NCBI GenBank assembly: GCA_008501545.1 | Contig: QQUM01000347.1 | Coordinates: forward strand, 1-18,203 | Origin: Calditrichota bacterium | GTDB lineage: Bacteria > Zhuqueibacterota > Zhuqueibacteria > Zhuqueibacterales > Geothermadaptataceae | Direction of reading: 5' to 3' | DNA length: 18,203 nucleotides | Shown: one piece after another, positions 1-7,719 of the stretch | Numbering within the stretch: the stretch's first letter is position 1 | Layout: every line of letters begins with the position of its first letter | The notes under the pieces: model-generated | The model's input: the letters and a program-made list of their open reading frames with translations, nothing else | What the model was told of the DNA's origin: nothing | Databases searched by the model: none | Program-made: the position numbers and the translations under genes

Positions 1-1
1 G

Positions 2-208
2 CGTGCACGGCAAATAAATGATGATCAAAAACAGATGTTCGAAAAAGAATATTATGATGAAGATAGCGACGATTTTCTCGAAGATGAGTACGAGCAAGTA
101 GAAAAAGATGTCGTGGAAATGAATTTACCAAAACCTCATACTATCGCGCTGGAAGAGTTCCTGGCTGGCGATGTTCTAAAATTAGAACTCAATGACGACG
201 CAGAATAA
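2..208 (+). CDS. rpoZ: RNA polymerase omega subunit, C-terminal part (5' end outside window)
   Basis: An open frame enters from the left edge and stops with TAA at 206-208, leaving 68 visible residues. It begins RARQIN, which matches the conserved arginine-rich stretch of omega (the family usually has RARQL/RARQI). Near the end, PKPHTIALEEFLAGDV matches the second conserved block (PxxxALEExxxGKV-like). Omega helps assemble the beta' subunit of RNA polymerase. Between the two blocks is a strongly acidic stretch of about 27 residues rich in Asp, Glu and Tyr, longer than in the short proteobacterial omegas. The position directly before coaBC (12 bases) is the common rpoZ-coaBC arrangement and supports the call. 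The identification rests on short motifs and context, because the N-terminal half is missing. Confidence 0.75.
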   Translation, partial: RARQINDDQKQMFEKEYYDEDSDDFLEDEYEQVEKDVVEMNLPKPHTIALEEFLAGDVLKLELNDDAE

Positions 209-220
209 TCGAACTATGCG

Positions 221-1423
221 ATGCTTAAAGGAAAAAAAATTCTTATTGGCGTATGCGGCGGGATCGCGGCGTATAAAATTTGCGAACTTGTGCGGGAGCT
301 ACAACGAGAGAATGCAACTGTTCGCACAGTATTAACGCCAGGTGCGACACAATTTATCTCACCATTAACATTTGAATCACTCACTGGTGTTCCTGCTCCA
401 GTTGACCTTTTTAAACCTTTTTTAAGTGAAATTGAACATATTGAGTTGGCAACATGGCCAGATTTGTATGTCATTGCTCCTGCAACTGCCACCTCGATTG
501 CCAAATTTGCGAGCGGCATTGCAGATAATCTTGTAACAGCAACATTTCTCGCTACTCGAAAGGATGTATTGATCATCCCGGCAATGAATACCGGAATGTG
601 GGAAAATCCGGCAACCCAGAAAAATGTTTCACTGTTACGTAAAAGGCATATTTCGGTTGTTGAACCTGAATATGGGTTGATGGCATCCCAACTTGAAGGA
701 AAAGGAGTTGGACGATTACCTGATCAGCCAATAATTGTTAGCCATATTTACAGAAAACTATGGCAAAAAAAAGAACTTGCGGGTGTGAATGTGACTATTA
801 CCGCAGGGTGTACGCGAGAAAAAATTGATCCGGTGCGATTTATAAGTAATCAGTCTTCGGGCAAAATGGGATTTGCTCTAGCAGAAGTTGCAGCGGCTAT
901 GGGAGCAAATATAACACTTATTCATGGCCCCACACATCTAAAACCGCCAACAGATGTAAATATTGTTGCAGTTGAGACCGCTAATGAAATGTTCTTAGCA
1001 ACCAAAGATAATTATCCGACAAATGGTATCTTGATTGGCGCGGCTGCAGTCTCAGATTTTAGACCTGACGTCATTTCGGAAAAGAAAATTAAAAAGGAAA
1101 ATGCCGCATCTGTTATTCCGCTCAAACAAAACCCTGATATTTTGTTTGAATTAAAAGAATTAAGAAAACAGTCTGTTCATATCGGATTTGCACTGGAAAC
1201 AAACGATGAAATTGCATATGCGGCTAAAAAAATTGCGAGCAAAGGTCTTGACTTTATTGTAGTAAACAACCCTTCTGAAAAAGGCGCGGGATTTTCAGTA
1301 AACACAAACAAAGCAAAAATTTTATTTCCAGATGGAACTATAGTCGATCTGCCGCTCATGAAAAAAATTGAATTAGCGGTTGAGATTCTAAAAAAAGCAA
1401 TGATCATACATGCAAACCTATAG
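221..1423 (+). CDS. coaBC: Bifunctional phosphopantothenoylcysteine decarboxylase / phosphopantothenate-cysteine ligase
   Basis: This protein carries out two steps of coenzyme A synthesis: joining cysteine to 4'-phosphopantothenate (CoaB half) and FMN-dependent decarboxylation of the product (CoaC half). Its 400 residues are the usual length. The CoaC half (about 1-185) shows GGIAAYK (13-19), the active-site His73 in HIELATWPD and the substrate-binding PAMNTGMW (120-127). The CoaB half (about 187-400) shows TAGCTREKIDPVRFISN with Asn210, SSGKMG (212-217) and the AAAVSDFRP block followed by lysines. The mobile flap that normally reads ACGD with a catalytic Cys reads ASQL here (Ser156), a variation I recall from Bacteroidetes-type CoaC proteins. 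It starts 12 bases after rpoZ and ends 7 bases before the next gene, consistent with one transcript. Confidence 0.95.
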   Translation: MLKGKKILIGVCGGIAAYKICELVRELQRENATVRTVLTPGATQFISPLTFESLTGVPAPVDLFKPFLSEIEHIELATWPDLYVIAPATATSIAKFASGIADNLVTATFLATRKDVLIIPAMNTGMWENPATQKNVSLLRKRHISVVEPEYGLMASQLEGKGVGRLPDQPIIVSHIYRKLWQKKELAGVNVTITAGCTREKIDPVRFISNQSSGKMGFALAEVAAAMGANITLIHGPTHLKPPTDVNIVAVETANEMFLATKDNYPTNGILIGAAAVSDFRPDVISEKKIKKENAASVIPLKQNPDILFELKELRKQSVHIGFALETNDEIAYAAKKIASKGLDFIVVNNPSEKGAGFSVNTNKAKILFPDGTIVDLPLMKKIELAVEILKKAMIIHANL

Positions 1424-1430
1424 ATTTTAA

Positions 1431-2210
1431 ATGACTTTAACTTTAGAAAATTTCGATCTTATAAAATGCTTCATTGAACAGCAGACCGATCTCTGGGGCA
1501 AAGAAAACATTTTTTTGGGAATGGAAGTTTCAAAGCCCGACCCAAATGCACATTCAGAAAATGATGATCGCGTTCTATCTAAGGAATTAATGCAAAAAAT
1601 TCCTGTTGTCGAAGCAAAAGAAATTCATTCAAAACGAGGGCTGAAATTTTCACACCAATCCGATAAATTAAGTCAAATTCAAACTTTTTCTGAGCGGCTG
1701 CATAGTTATAATAATGAATCTTTTCTGGGTTCAGGATCAATTCGTTCGAAGGTTATGTTTGTATCTGCGTTAACAACTCAGGAAAATTTTCGTAATAAGA
1801 AGATTTATTCTGAGGATGTTCAAGGTGTTTTCGTGCGAATGTTGAAAAAAATGATGTTTGAACTCAACGAAATTTATTTAACTCCTGCCTTTAAGTTTTT
1901 TATTGAGCAACCTTCAAATAATGATAAGATGTTAGCACGGAATATTCTCAAAGAGCAATTAAAAATAATAGGGCCACGATATCTCTTTCTATTGGGGGAG
2001 AAAGCGGCTCATATTTTTCTTGAAAATGAACTTGAAATTGATGCAATGCGTGGACAAGTTTACAATTTTCATGGTAAGAAAACCATAGTAACACATTGTC
2101 CATCAAAATTAGTTGAAAGCAAATCGTTGTTTTGGGAAGTTTATGAAGATATGAAATTATTTCGCAAAATATACGATTCTGAAATTGGCGATAAGCCACC
2201 TATGGCATAA
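1431..2210 (+). CDS. Degraded uracil-DNA-glycosylase-superfamily protein (probably inactive)
   Basis: The 259-residue protein has a poorly conserved N-terminal 100 residues followed by a domain that follows the family 4/5 uracil-DNA glycosylase layout. VMFVSAL stands where the family has lfVGEaPG. QGVFVRMLKKMM matches GxLLxxML, and EIYLTPAFKF matches vYitNvvKcRPP. GPRYLFLLGEKAAHIFL matches the PkxivxLGxxAAxxll strand-helix, RGQVYNF matches RG, and THCPSKL matches yHPSxLL. The catalytic GEAPG signature is gone and the terminal His is replaced (HCPS). Only two cysteines exist in the whole protein (Cys13 and the one in HCPS), so a four-Cys iron-sulfur site is impossible. Fold assignment is inference from motif order. 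A normal glycosylase at this place next to dnaB would fit the context, so I read this as a diverged positional counterpart with a changed or structural role. Confidence 0.6.
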   Translation: MTLTLENFDLIKCFIEQQTDLWGKENIFLGMEVSKPDPNAHSENDDRVLSKELMQKIPVVEAKEIHSKRGLKFSHQSDKLSQIQTFSERLHSYNNESFLGSGSIRSKVMFVSALTTQENFRNKKIYSEDVQGVFVRMLKKMMFELNEIYLTPAFKFFIEQPSNNDKMLARNILKEQLKIIGPRYLFLLGEKAAHIFLENELEIDAMRGQVYNFHGKKTIVTHCPSKLVESKSLFWEVYEDMKLFRKIYDSEIGDKPPMA

Positions 2211-2230
2211 ATTGAAATTATCAGGAAATC

Positions 2231-3601
2231 ATGTCCGACAAACAGCCACAAATAGATCGACTTCCACCCCAAGACATGACTGCGGAGAGAGCCGTATTAT
2301 GTAGTATGCTCATTGAACAAGAGGCTGTCGGAAAAGCACTCGAAATTCTTCAGCCCGAAGATTTTTACAAACGCAGCCATTCAGAAATATTTCGTGCGAT
2401 GGTTTCCTTATTTAGTCGTACTGAACCAATTGATATGCTCACTGTCGCTGACGAGCTTTCAAGAAAAAATCTATTGGATGAGGTAGGGGGAAACTACTAT
2501 TTAACAGAATTATCCAATGCTATTCCCAGTGCAGCGAATGTTGAATATCACGCACGCATTGTGCTTGAAAAAGCCTTTTATCGCAGACTGATTTCGATAT
2601 CAACCGAAATTAGCCAAATGGCTTACGAAGCATCTGAGAAAGCTACGGATTTAATTGATAAGGCCGAACAGCAGATATTTGCTCTCTCAGAAAGAGGACT
2701 GAGGAAAGGTTTCCAACATATAGAGCCAGTTTTAAAAGAAACGTTCTCCACAATTGAAAATTATCACCATCAGGAAGATGCTGTAAATGGCGTACCCAGT
2801 GGTTTTACCGATCTGGATAATAAAACAGCAGGTTTTCAAAATTCAGATTTAATTATACTTGCGGCTCGTCCTTCTATGGGGAAGACAGCGCTCTGTTTAA
2901 ATATGGCACGGAATGCTTCAGTCGATCACGGGATTGGTGTTGGTATTTTCAGCCTCGAAATGGCAGGATATCAATTGGCTTTGCGTTTGCTAACTGCCGA
3001 GGCAAAAGTCGACGCGCACCTGGTACGAACAGGAAAATTACCAAAAGAAGACTGGAAACGGCTGAGTATAGCTGCCGGTCGTCTGTCTGACGCGAACATA
3101 TTCATCGATGATACACCTGGGATCAGTGTGCTTGAAATCCGTGCGAAAGCACGTCGTCTCATGGCAGAACACAAAATTGGTATGATAATCGTTGATTATT
3201 TGCAGCTCGTTCACGGTCCGGTAACCGAAAGCCGACAGCAGGAAATATCGATGATTTCACAATCGTTGAAATCGCTCGCAAAAGAGTTGGATATCCCGGT
3301 CATTGCGCTTTCACAGCTTTCCAGAGCTGTAGAGTCCCGTACCGATAAGCGACCTATGCTTTCCGATTTGCGGGAGTCAGGAGCTATCGAACAAGATGCC
3401 GACGTTGTTATGTTTGTATATCGAGATGACTTTTATGATCAGTCACAAACTGACTCTACTGCAGAGATTATAATTGGTAAACAAAGAAATGGGCCAATTG
3501 GTACGGTTGAATTACAATTCCTAAAACAATATGTCCTTTTTACAAACCTGGCCCGCCAGGATGGTAACACATATTTTGGCAATAATGCACAACCATTTTA
3601 A
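2231..3601 (+). CDS. dnaB: Replicative DNA helicase DnaB
   Basis: This is the ring helicase that unwinds DNA at the replication fork. Its 456 residues are typical for the family and no intein is present. The N-terminal DnaB domain (about 10-115) begins with PPQDMTAERAVLCSML. The RecA-like ATPase domain follows, with Walker A ARPSMGKT (212-219), the FSLEM block (240-244), Walker B IIVDYLQLV (319-327), ALSQLSRAVESR and the arginine-finger region DLRESGAIEQDADVVMFVYR. The start at 2231 follows an AGGA-like ribosome binding site and gives the standard N-terminus. It lies 20 bases after the degraded glycosylase gene and 3 bases before rel, so it is very likely cotranscribed with both. The C-terminus ends soon after the helicase core, with nothing odd. 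Confidence 0.97.
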   Translation: MSDKQPQIDRLPPQDMTAERAVLCSMLIEQEAVGKALEILQPEDFYKRSHSEIFRAMVSLFSRTEPIDMLTVADELSRKNLLDEVGGNYYLTELSNAIPSAANVEYHARIVLEKAFYRRLISISTEISQMAYEASEKATDLIDKAEQQIFALSERGLRKGFQHIEPVLKETFSTIENYHHQEDAVNGVPSGFTDLDNKTAGFQNSDLIILAARPSMGKTALCLNMARNASVDHGIGVGIFSLEMAGYQLALRLLTAEAKVDAHLVRTGKLPKEDWKRLSIAAGRLSDANIFIDDTPGISVLEIRAKARRLMAEHKIGMIIVDYLQLVHGPVTESRQQEISMISQSLKSLAKELDIPVIALSQLSRAVESRTDKRPMLSDLRESGAIEQDADVVMFVYRDDFYDQSQTDSTAEIIIGKQRNGPIGTVELQFLKQYVLFTNLARQDGNTYFGNNAQPF

Positions 3602-3604
3602 TCC

Positions 3605-5782
3605 GTGACATGCACCATGCAACAAGAGCAAGACCAACAAATTCTCGGATTTCTTATTCGTCGACTCAAGCGATATCTCAAAACTGTTGACGAGGAATTG
3701 CTTGAACGGGTTTTTTATTATGCAAGAGATGCCCATCGTGATCAATTGCGAAAATCAGGCGAACCTTATTTTGCACATCCAATCGAAGTCGCCAAAATTT
3801 TGACAGAACTCAAAATGGACTATGTTACGGTTGCCGGTGGATTGTTGCATGATGTTGTGGAAGATACGGGTATTTCGATGGAAGATGTCACGGAAGATTT
3901 CGGTGCAGAAGTTGCACTTCTCGTTGATGGTGTAACAAAAATCAGCGAACTGAAATTCGATAGTGTTGAAGAGCGTCAGGCTGAAAACTTTCGCAAAATG
4001 ATTCTCTCAATGGTGAAGGATATCAGAGTAATTCTTATAAAGTTTGCAGATCGGCTACACAATATGCGAACACTGCATTATTTGCCACCAAAAAAACAAA
4101 TGCGGATTGCTCTTGAAACAAGAGACGTTTATGCACCTTTAGCTCATCGTTTAGGCATTGCGAAAGTAAAATGGGAACTTGAGGATTTAGCATTTAAGGT
4201 GTTAAAACCTGATGATTACTTAAATTTAACAAAAGCTGTAGCCGATTCCCGCGAAAAGCGGGAAGCATATATACGTTCTGTAACCGTGCCGATCCGAAAT
4301 GAATTAAAGCGCGCAAATATAAAAGCAAAAATTACTGGGCGCCCGAAACATCTCTATAGTATACAGCAAAAAATTGAAGTCAGACAAAAGAGCTTTGAAG
4401 AAATTTATGATTTATTAGCCATCCGTATCATCGTTAAAAAGATGGAAGATTGTTATTTTGCGCTTGGTCTGGTGCATAGTTTGTTTACACCAATTCAGGA
4501 ACGATTCAAGGACTACGTTGCGACTCCGAAGTCAAATATGTACCAATCGTTGCACACGACAGTCATTAGCAATGAGGGCAAAAAAGTAGAAGTACAGATT
4601 CGTACGGAAGAAATGCACAGGACGGCAGAGGAGGGTATCGCTGCACATTGGCGTTACAAAGAAGGCAAAACTCGAGCTGACGATCTGGATAAACATCTCG
4701 CATGGCTAAGGGAAGTTTTAGAATGGCAACATGACACACAGGACCCGATGGAATTCATGGAAAATCTACGCATTGATCTTTTCCATGACGAAGTTTTTGT
4801 CTTTACACCACGAGGAGATTTACTGCGATTGCCACAAAATAGTACCCCGGTCGATTTTGCATTCTCTGTTCATACAGATATAGGATTGCATTGTATTGGC
4901 GCCAAAGTAAATGGTAAAATCGTCCCGTTGAATTATAAACTTAAAAGCGGTGATTCTGTCGAAATTTTAACTTCATCCAATCAAAATCCAAATCCGGCAT
5001 GGATGAAGTTTACTAAAACATCTAAGGCGAAGAGCAAGATTAAGCGCTGGCTCCGTGATGCGCTATTTGCTGAAAGCACAAAACTCGGAGAAGAAATTCT
5101 TCATAAAAAGCTGAAAAAATATAACTTAAAGTATAGTGAAAAAAGCTTGCAGGAGCTTTCTTTAAGCTATGGTTTTGAAGATCTCATGCAGTTTTATGCA
5201 GCGATCGGGAACGGTGATATATCGCAACAGAGCTTAAAAAAGAAAATTGTACCTGAAGAAAAAACAGAACTTACAGATACTTCTATTTTACAAAAATTTG
5301 TTTCTCGTGCACGTCGTTCAGCGAAGGGTGTGCGTGTGCAAGGATTAGATAATCTGCTTTTTACCTTTGCTCAATGTTGCCAACCTATTCCTGGTGATAA
5401 AATTATCGGATTTATTTCACGTGGGAAAGGGGTTACTATACATCGAACAGATTGTAAAAACCTGTCCTATTTGATGGATTCTCCAGAGCGTCGTATCGAT
5501 GTGGAATGGGATGTTGAAAAAGACCGGCAATTTATTGCAAGAATCCGAATGCTGGCCGAGGACCGGAAAGATTATTTACGAGATGTCAGTGAGACGATAA
5601 GCATGTCAAACACAAATATAATCAGTATTAATATGAAAGCCGAGGATCATGTCGTCCATGGAAATTTAATTGTTGAAGTACGAAATCTTCCCCACTTGAC
5701 GCAACTAATTAAAAAACTCAACAAATTAGAGGGAATCATAAGTGTTGAACGATTAAATGGTACAGGGGGAGCTGTAAATTAG
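3605..5782 (+). CDS. rel: Bifunctional (p)ppGpp synthetase/hydrolase (RelA/SpoT family, long Rel)
   Basis: This enzyme makes and destroys the stringent-response alarmone (p)ppGpp. It has 725 residues and the full long-Rel layout. The HD hydrolase domain (about 30-200) has an intact His58, His82-Asp83 (LLHDVVEDT) and Asp149 (FADRLHN). The synthetase domain (about 240-350) has GRPKHLYSI, RFKD (300-303), YQSLHT (313-318) and EVQIRT. A TGS domain (about 396-456), a zinc-finger-like region with CC at 591-592 and Cys617, and a C-terminal ACT domain (about 645-720) follow. RFKD is the RxKD form known from bifunctional enzymes, unlike the ExDD of synthetase-only RelA. The GTG at 3605 is the longest start. 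An ATG at 3617 four codons later is equally plausible because neither has a clear ribosome binding site. Only 3 bases separate it from dnaB. Confidence 0.95.
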   Translation: MTCTMQQEQDQQILGFLIRRLKRYLKTVDEELLERVFYYARDAHRDQLRKSGEPYFAHPIEVAKILTELKMDYVTVAGGLLHDVVEDTGISMEDVTEDFGAEVALLVDGVTKISELKFDSVEERQAENFRKMILSMVKDIRVILIKFADRLHNMRTLHYLPPKKQMRIALETRDVYAPLAHRLGIAKVKWELEDLAFKVLKPDDYLNLTKAVADSREKREAYIRSVTVPIRNELKRANIKAKITGRPKHLYSIQQKIEVRQKSFEEIYDLLAIRIIVKKMEDCYFALGLVHSLFTPIQERFKDYVATPKSNMYQSLHTTVISNEGKKVEVQIRTEEMHRTAEEGIAAHWRYKEGKTRADDLDKHLAWLREVLEWQHDTQDPMEFMENLRIDLFHDEVFVFTPRGDLLRLPQNSTPVDFAFSVHTDIGLHCIGAKVNGKIVPLNYKLKSGDSVEILTSSNQNPNPAWMKFTKTSKAKSKIKRWLRDALFAESTKLGEEILHKKLKKYNLKYSEKSLQELSLSYGFEDLMQFYAAIGNGDISQQSLKKKIVPEEKTELTDTSILQKFVSRARRSAKGVRVQGLDNLLFTFAQCCQPIPGDKIIGFISRGKGVTIHRTDCKNLSYLMDSPERRIDVEWDVEKDRQFIARIRMLAEDRKDYLRDVSETISMSNTNIISINMKAEDHVVHGNLIVEVRNLPHLTQLIKKLNKLEGIISVERLNGTGGAVN

Positions 5783-5943
5783 TAAAAATCTAGGTCTATC
5801 AAGCAGTATATCAGATAACAGAATGATTGTGAATAGGAATAAAACATCGAAAATCAATTTATATAATCCAGTTTCAATTTATAGATGTAACGTTTAATTT
5901 AAATGACTAGTTGATGGAAATTTGTTAACAGAAGGAGCTATTC
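5783..5943 (+). promoter_or_regulatory. Gap likely carrying the promoter for the HU operon
   Basis: This AT-rich gap is the first break of any size after the rpoZ-rel run. It contains a TATAAT box at 5862-5867 but no good -35 hexamer at the right distance; TTGTGA at 5827-5832 is too far upstream. A strong ribosome binding site, AAGGAG (5932-5937), lies six bases before the HU start. I see no clear terminator hairpin for the upstream operon. The presence of a promoter here is inferred from the spacing and the TATAAT box only. Confidence 0.3.
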
Positions 5944-6255
5944 ATGAAGGTGACAATTACGAAGAAGGACGTAGCAAAACGCACAGCAAAATTAGTTGAA
6001 GAAAAAATCTATCTTACTGAAAAAATTGTCGATGGTGTTTTTACTGCATTGCGTGAGTTTATGGAAGAAGCTGATCCTGAAATACGAATTGAAATTCGTG
6101 ATTTTGGTGTGTTCGAGGTAAAGACAACTAAACCCAAACCCAAAGCTCGCAATCCCAAAACAGGTGAAATTATTTATGTGCCTGCGCGACGTAAAACTCA
6201 TTTCAAGGCCGGAAAATTACTCAAGGAAGTCTTGAAGCAACCATTAGCTGAATAA
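5944..6255 (+). CDS. HU/IHF-family DNA-binding protein
   Basis: The 103-residue basic protein belongs to the bacterial histone-like HU/IHF family, dimers that bend and compact DNA. It begins with the helical part TKKDVAKRTAKLVEE, where the conserved lysine-rich start of HU is visible. The beta-strand block IEIRDFGVFEVKTTKP and the DNA-arm signature ARNPKTGE (about 78-85) come next, then vPARRKTHFKAGKLLKEVL. The arm lies where Pro-tipped beta ribbons insert in the minor groove. It is about ten residues longer than the E. coli HU subunits, mainly in the first half and the tail. The strong AAGGAG site suggests high expression, as expected for a nucleoid protein. It leads the ruvX operon, with only 7 bases between them. 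The sequence does not tell HU from IHF. Confidence 0.93.
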   Translation: MKVTITKKDVAKRTAKLVEEKIYLTEKIVDGVFTALREFMEEADPEIRIEIRDFGVFEVKTTKPKPKARNPKTGEIIYVPARRKTHFKAGKLLKEVLKQPLAE

Positions 6256-6262
6256 TTTATCC

Positions 6263-6703
6263 ATGATGGAAAGATTGCCCACACCCGGGCGATTATTGGC
6301 TTTGGATTATGGTAGAGTTCGTGTCGGTATCGCATTGTCAGACGCCTTGCAAATGACGGCACAACCATTTAAATCCATTGACAGATACAAGGATTATAGT
6401 CATTTGGTGCAAGAAATTAAAGCTATCTGCAATGAAAAACAAGTGGTTGGCATTGTGATCGGCGTCCCTGTAAATATGGATGGAACTGAAGGAGAAATGG
6501 CTAATGAGGTTAAGAACTTCACACGTCAACTTATCCAGGATGTGCAATTGCCATATTTATTTGTTGATGAAAGACTCACGTCAATACAAGCTAGACGTGT
6601 CATGCAACAAACGGGTATAAAAGCTTCACGATCCAAAGGAAAGGTAGATCAGATTGCTGCATCATTCATCCTTACAGGATACCTTGATCGAAAATCGAAT
6701 TAG
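6263..6703 (+). CDS. ruvX: RuvX/YqgF-type RNase H-fold nuclease (putative Holliday junction resolvase, 16S pre-rRNA processing)
   Basis: The 146-residue protein has all hallmarks of the YqgF family. ALDYGRVRVGIALSD near the N-terminus carries the first catalytic Asp. IVIGVPVNMDGTEGEMA matches the vGlPlnmdGteg block. LFVDERLTSIQARR carries the catalytic Glu in DERLTS, and KVDQIAASFIL carries the last Asp. Family members are annotated as Holliday junction resolvases and, in E. coli, as involved in 16S rRNA 5'-end processing; the sequence cannot say which role applies. There are two adjacent ATGs (6263 and 6266), and either could be used. It sits 7 bases after the HU gene and 2 bases before the oxidoreductase gene. 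Confidence 0.93.
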   Translation: MMERLPTPGRLLALDYGRVRVGIALSDALQMTAQPFKSIDRYKDYSHLVQEIKAICNEKQVVGIVIGVPVNMDGTEGEMANEVKNFTRQLIQDVQLPYLFVDERLTSIQARRVMQQTGIKASRSKGKVDQIAASFILTGYLDRKSN

Positions 6704-6705
6704 AA

Positions 6706-7719
6706 ATGAAAAAAATTAAAATTGGATTAATTGGTGCAGGTAAAATTGCACAAATTGCACATATCCCGCAATGGAAAAAAATACCTGAAGCAGAATTAGT
6801 TGCTATTTGTGATGTACAAGCTTCTGCTGCTGAATGGGTTGCGAATAAATTTAATATTGGCAAATGGAGTACTGATCCTGATGTGCTGTTCCGAGATGAA
6901 GGTATCGATGCCATTGATATTTGTACTGATACGCAAGCACACCGTTCATTGGCGATTGCGGCACTTGCGGCAGGGAAGCATGTTCTTGTGGAGAAACCTT
7001 TCGCTCCGACATATACAGACGCTCTTGCCATGGTTGAAGCCAGTGAGAAATACAATCGCTTGCTTATGGCCGCGATGAATATAAGATTTCGTAAAGAATT
7101 AATTACATTGAAGTCTTTTATTCAGGGGAAAGAACTTGGCGATGTTTTTTCATGTAAAGTAACCTGGTTTAAGAATCTTGATGTCTCACACCTTGAAAAA
7201 CATTGGTTATTTAGGAAGGAAATGTCAGGTGGTGGGGTTCTTATGGATCTGGGTATACAAATGCTCGATGCTGCCTGGTGGCTCTTGGGGAATCCGAAAC
7301 CTGTTTCCCTTAAAGCAAAAATATTTAATCACTCTTCCAAGTTTGATGTAGAAGATACAGCCATCAGCATGATTCAATTTGAAAACGGGATCGTATTAAA
7401 CTTGGATGTAAGTTGGTCGATTCTATCGGAAATGGAAAATTTGTCGGCGACTTTTTTTGGAACCGAAGCAACGGCGACTATCAATCCTTTATGCGTTTAT
7501 AAGAAAATGCATGGTAATTTAGTTAACATCGTGCCATCGAAAGATGAAAACAGCACTCTGCGCTATATCCGTTCCTATCAAAATGAACTCAAACATTTTG
7601 TAACGTGTATTAAACAAAAGACTGTTTTGACGTCAGGTGGAAAAGAGGCTGCAACAAGATTGCAGTTAATCGAAAAAATTTATGAATCTGCACGTGAAGG
7701 AAGAGAGGTTCTGCTTTAA
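6706..7719 (+). CDS. Gfo/Idh/MocA-family NAD(P)-dependent oxidoreductase
   Basis: This is a 337-residue sugar-dehydrogenase-type protein. The N-terminal Rossmann fold shows GLIGAGKIAQ (about 7-16) for dinucleotide binding, AICD at the end of the second strand, and VEKPFA with the family's catalytic Lys97 in EKP (96-98). The C-terminal alpha/beta domain has SGGGVLMDLGIQMLD (174-188). In most relatives this block reads DxGxHxxD and provides a catalytic His; here the position is Gln185. The substrate cannot be named. The cofactor fold is clear, but loss of the His suggests a changed mechanism or a subfamily with Gln. It lies between ruvX (2 bases) and lnt, whose ATG overlaps its stop codon, so the three are probably cotranscribed although their roles do not obviously connect. 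Confidence 0.9.
   Translation: MKKIKIGLIGAGKIAQIAHIPQWKKIPEAELVAICDVQASAAEWVANKFNIGKWSTDPDVLFRDEGIDAIDICTDTQAHRSLAIAALAAGKHVLVEKPFAPTYTDALAMVEASEKYNRLLMAAMNIRFRKELITLKSFIQGKELGDVFSCKVTWFKNLDVSHLEKHWLFRKEMSGGGVLMDLGIQMLDAAWWLLGNPKPVSLKAKIFNHSSKFDVEDTAISMIQFENGIVLNLDVSWSILSEMENLSATFFGTEATATINPLCVYKKMHGNLVNIVPSKDENSTLRYIRSYQNELKHFVTCIKQKTVLTSGGKEAATRLQLIEKIYESAREGREVLL

Noticed and set aside
214..576. Minus-strand frame of 120 codons inside coaBC
   Set aside because: Antisense to a confidently identified gene with conserved motifs throughout.
6800..7078. Plus-strand frame of 92 codons inside the oxidoreductase gene
   Set aside because: It is an alternative-frame shadow of a gene with clear family motifs.
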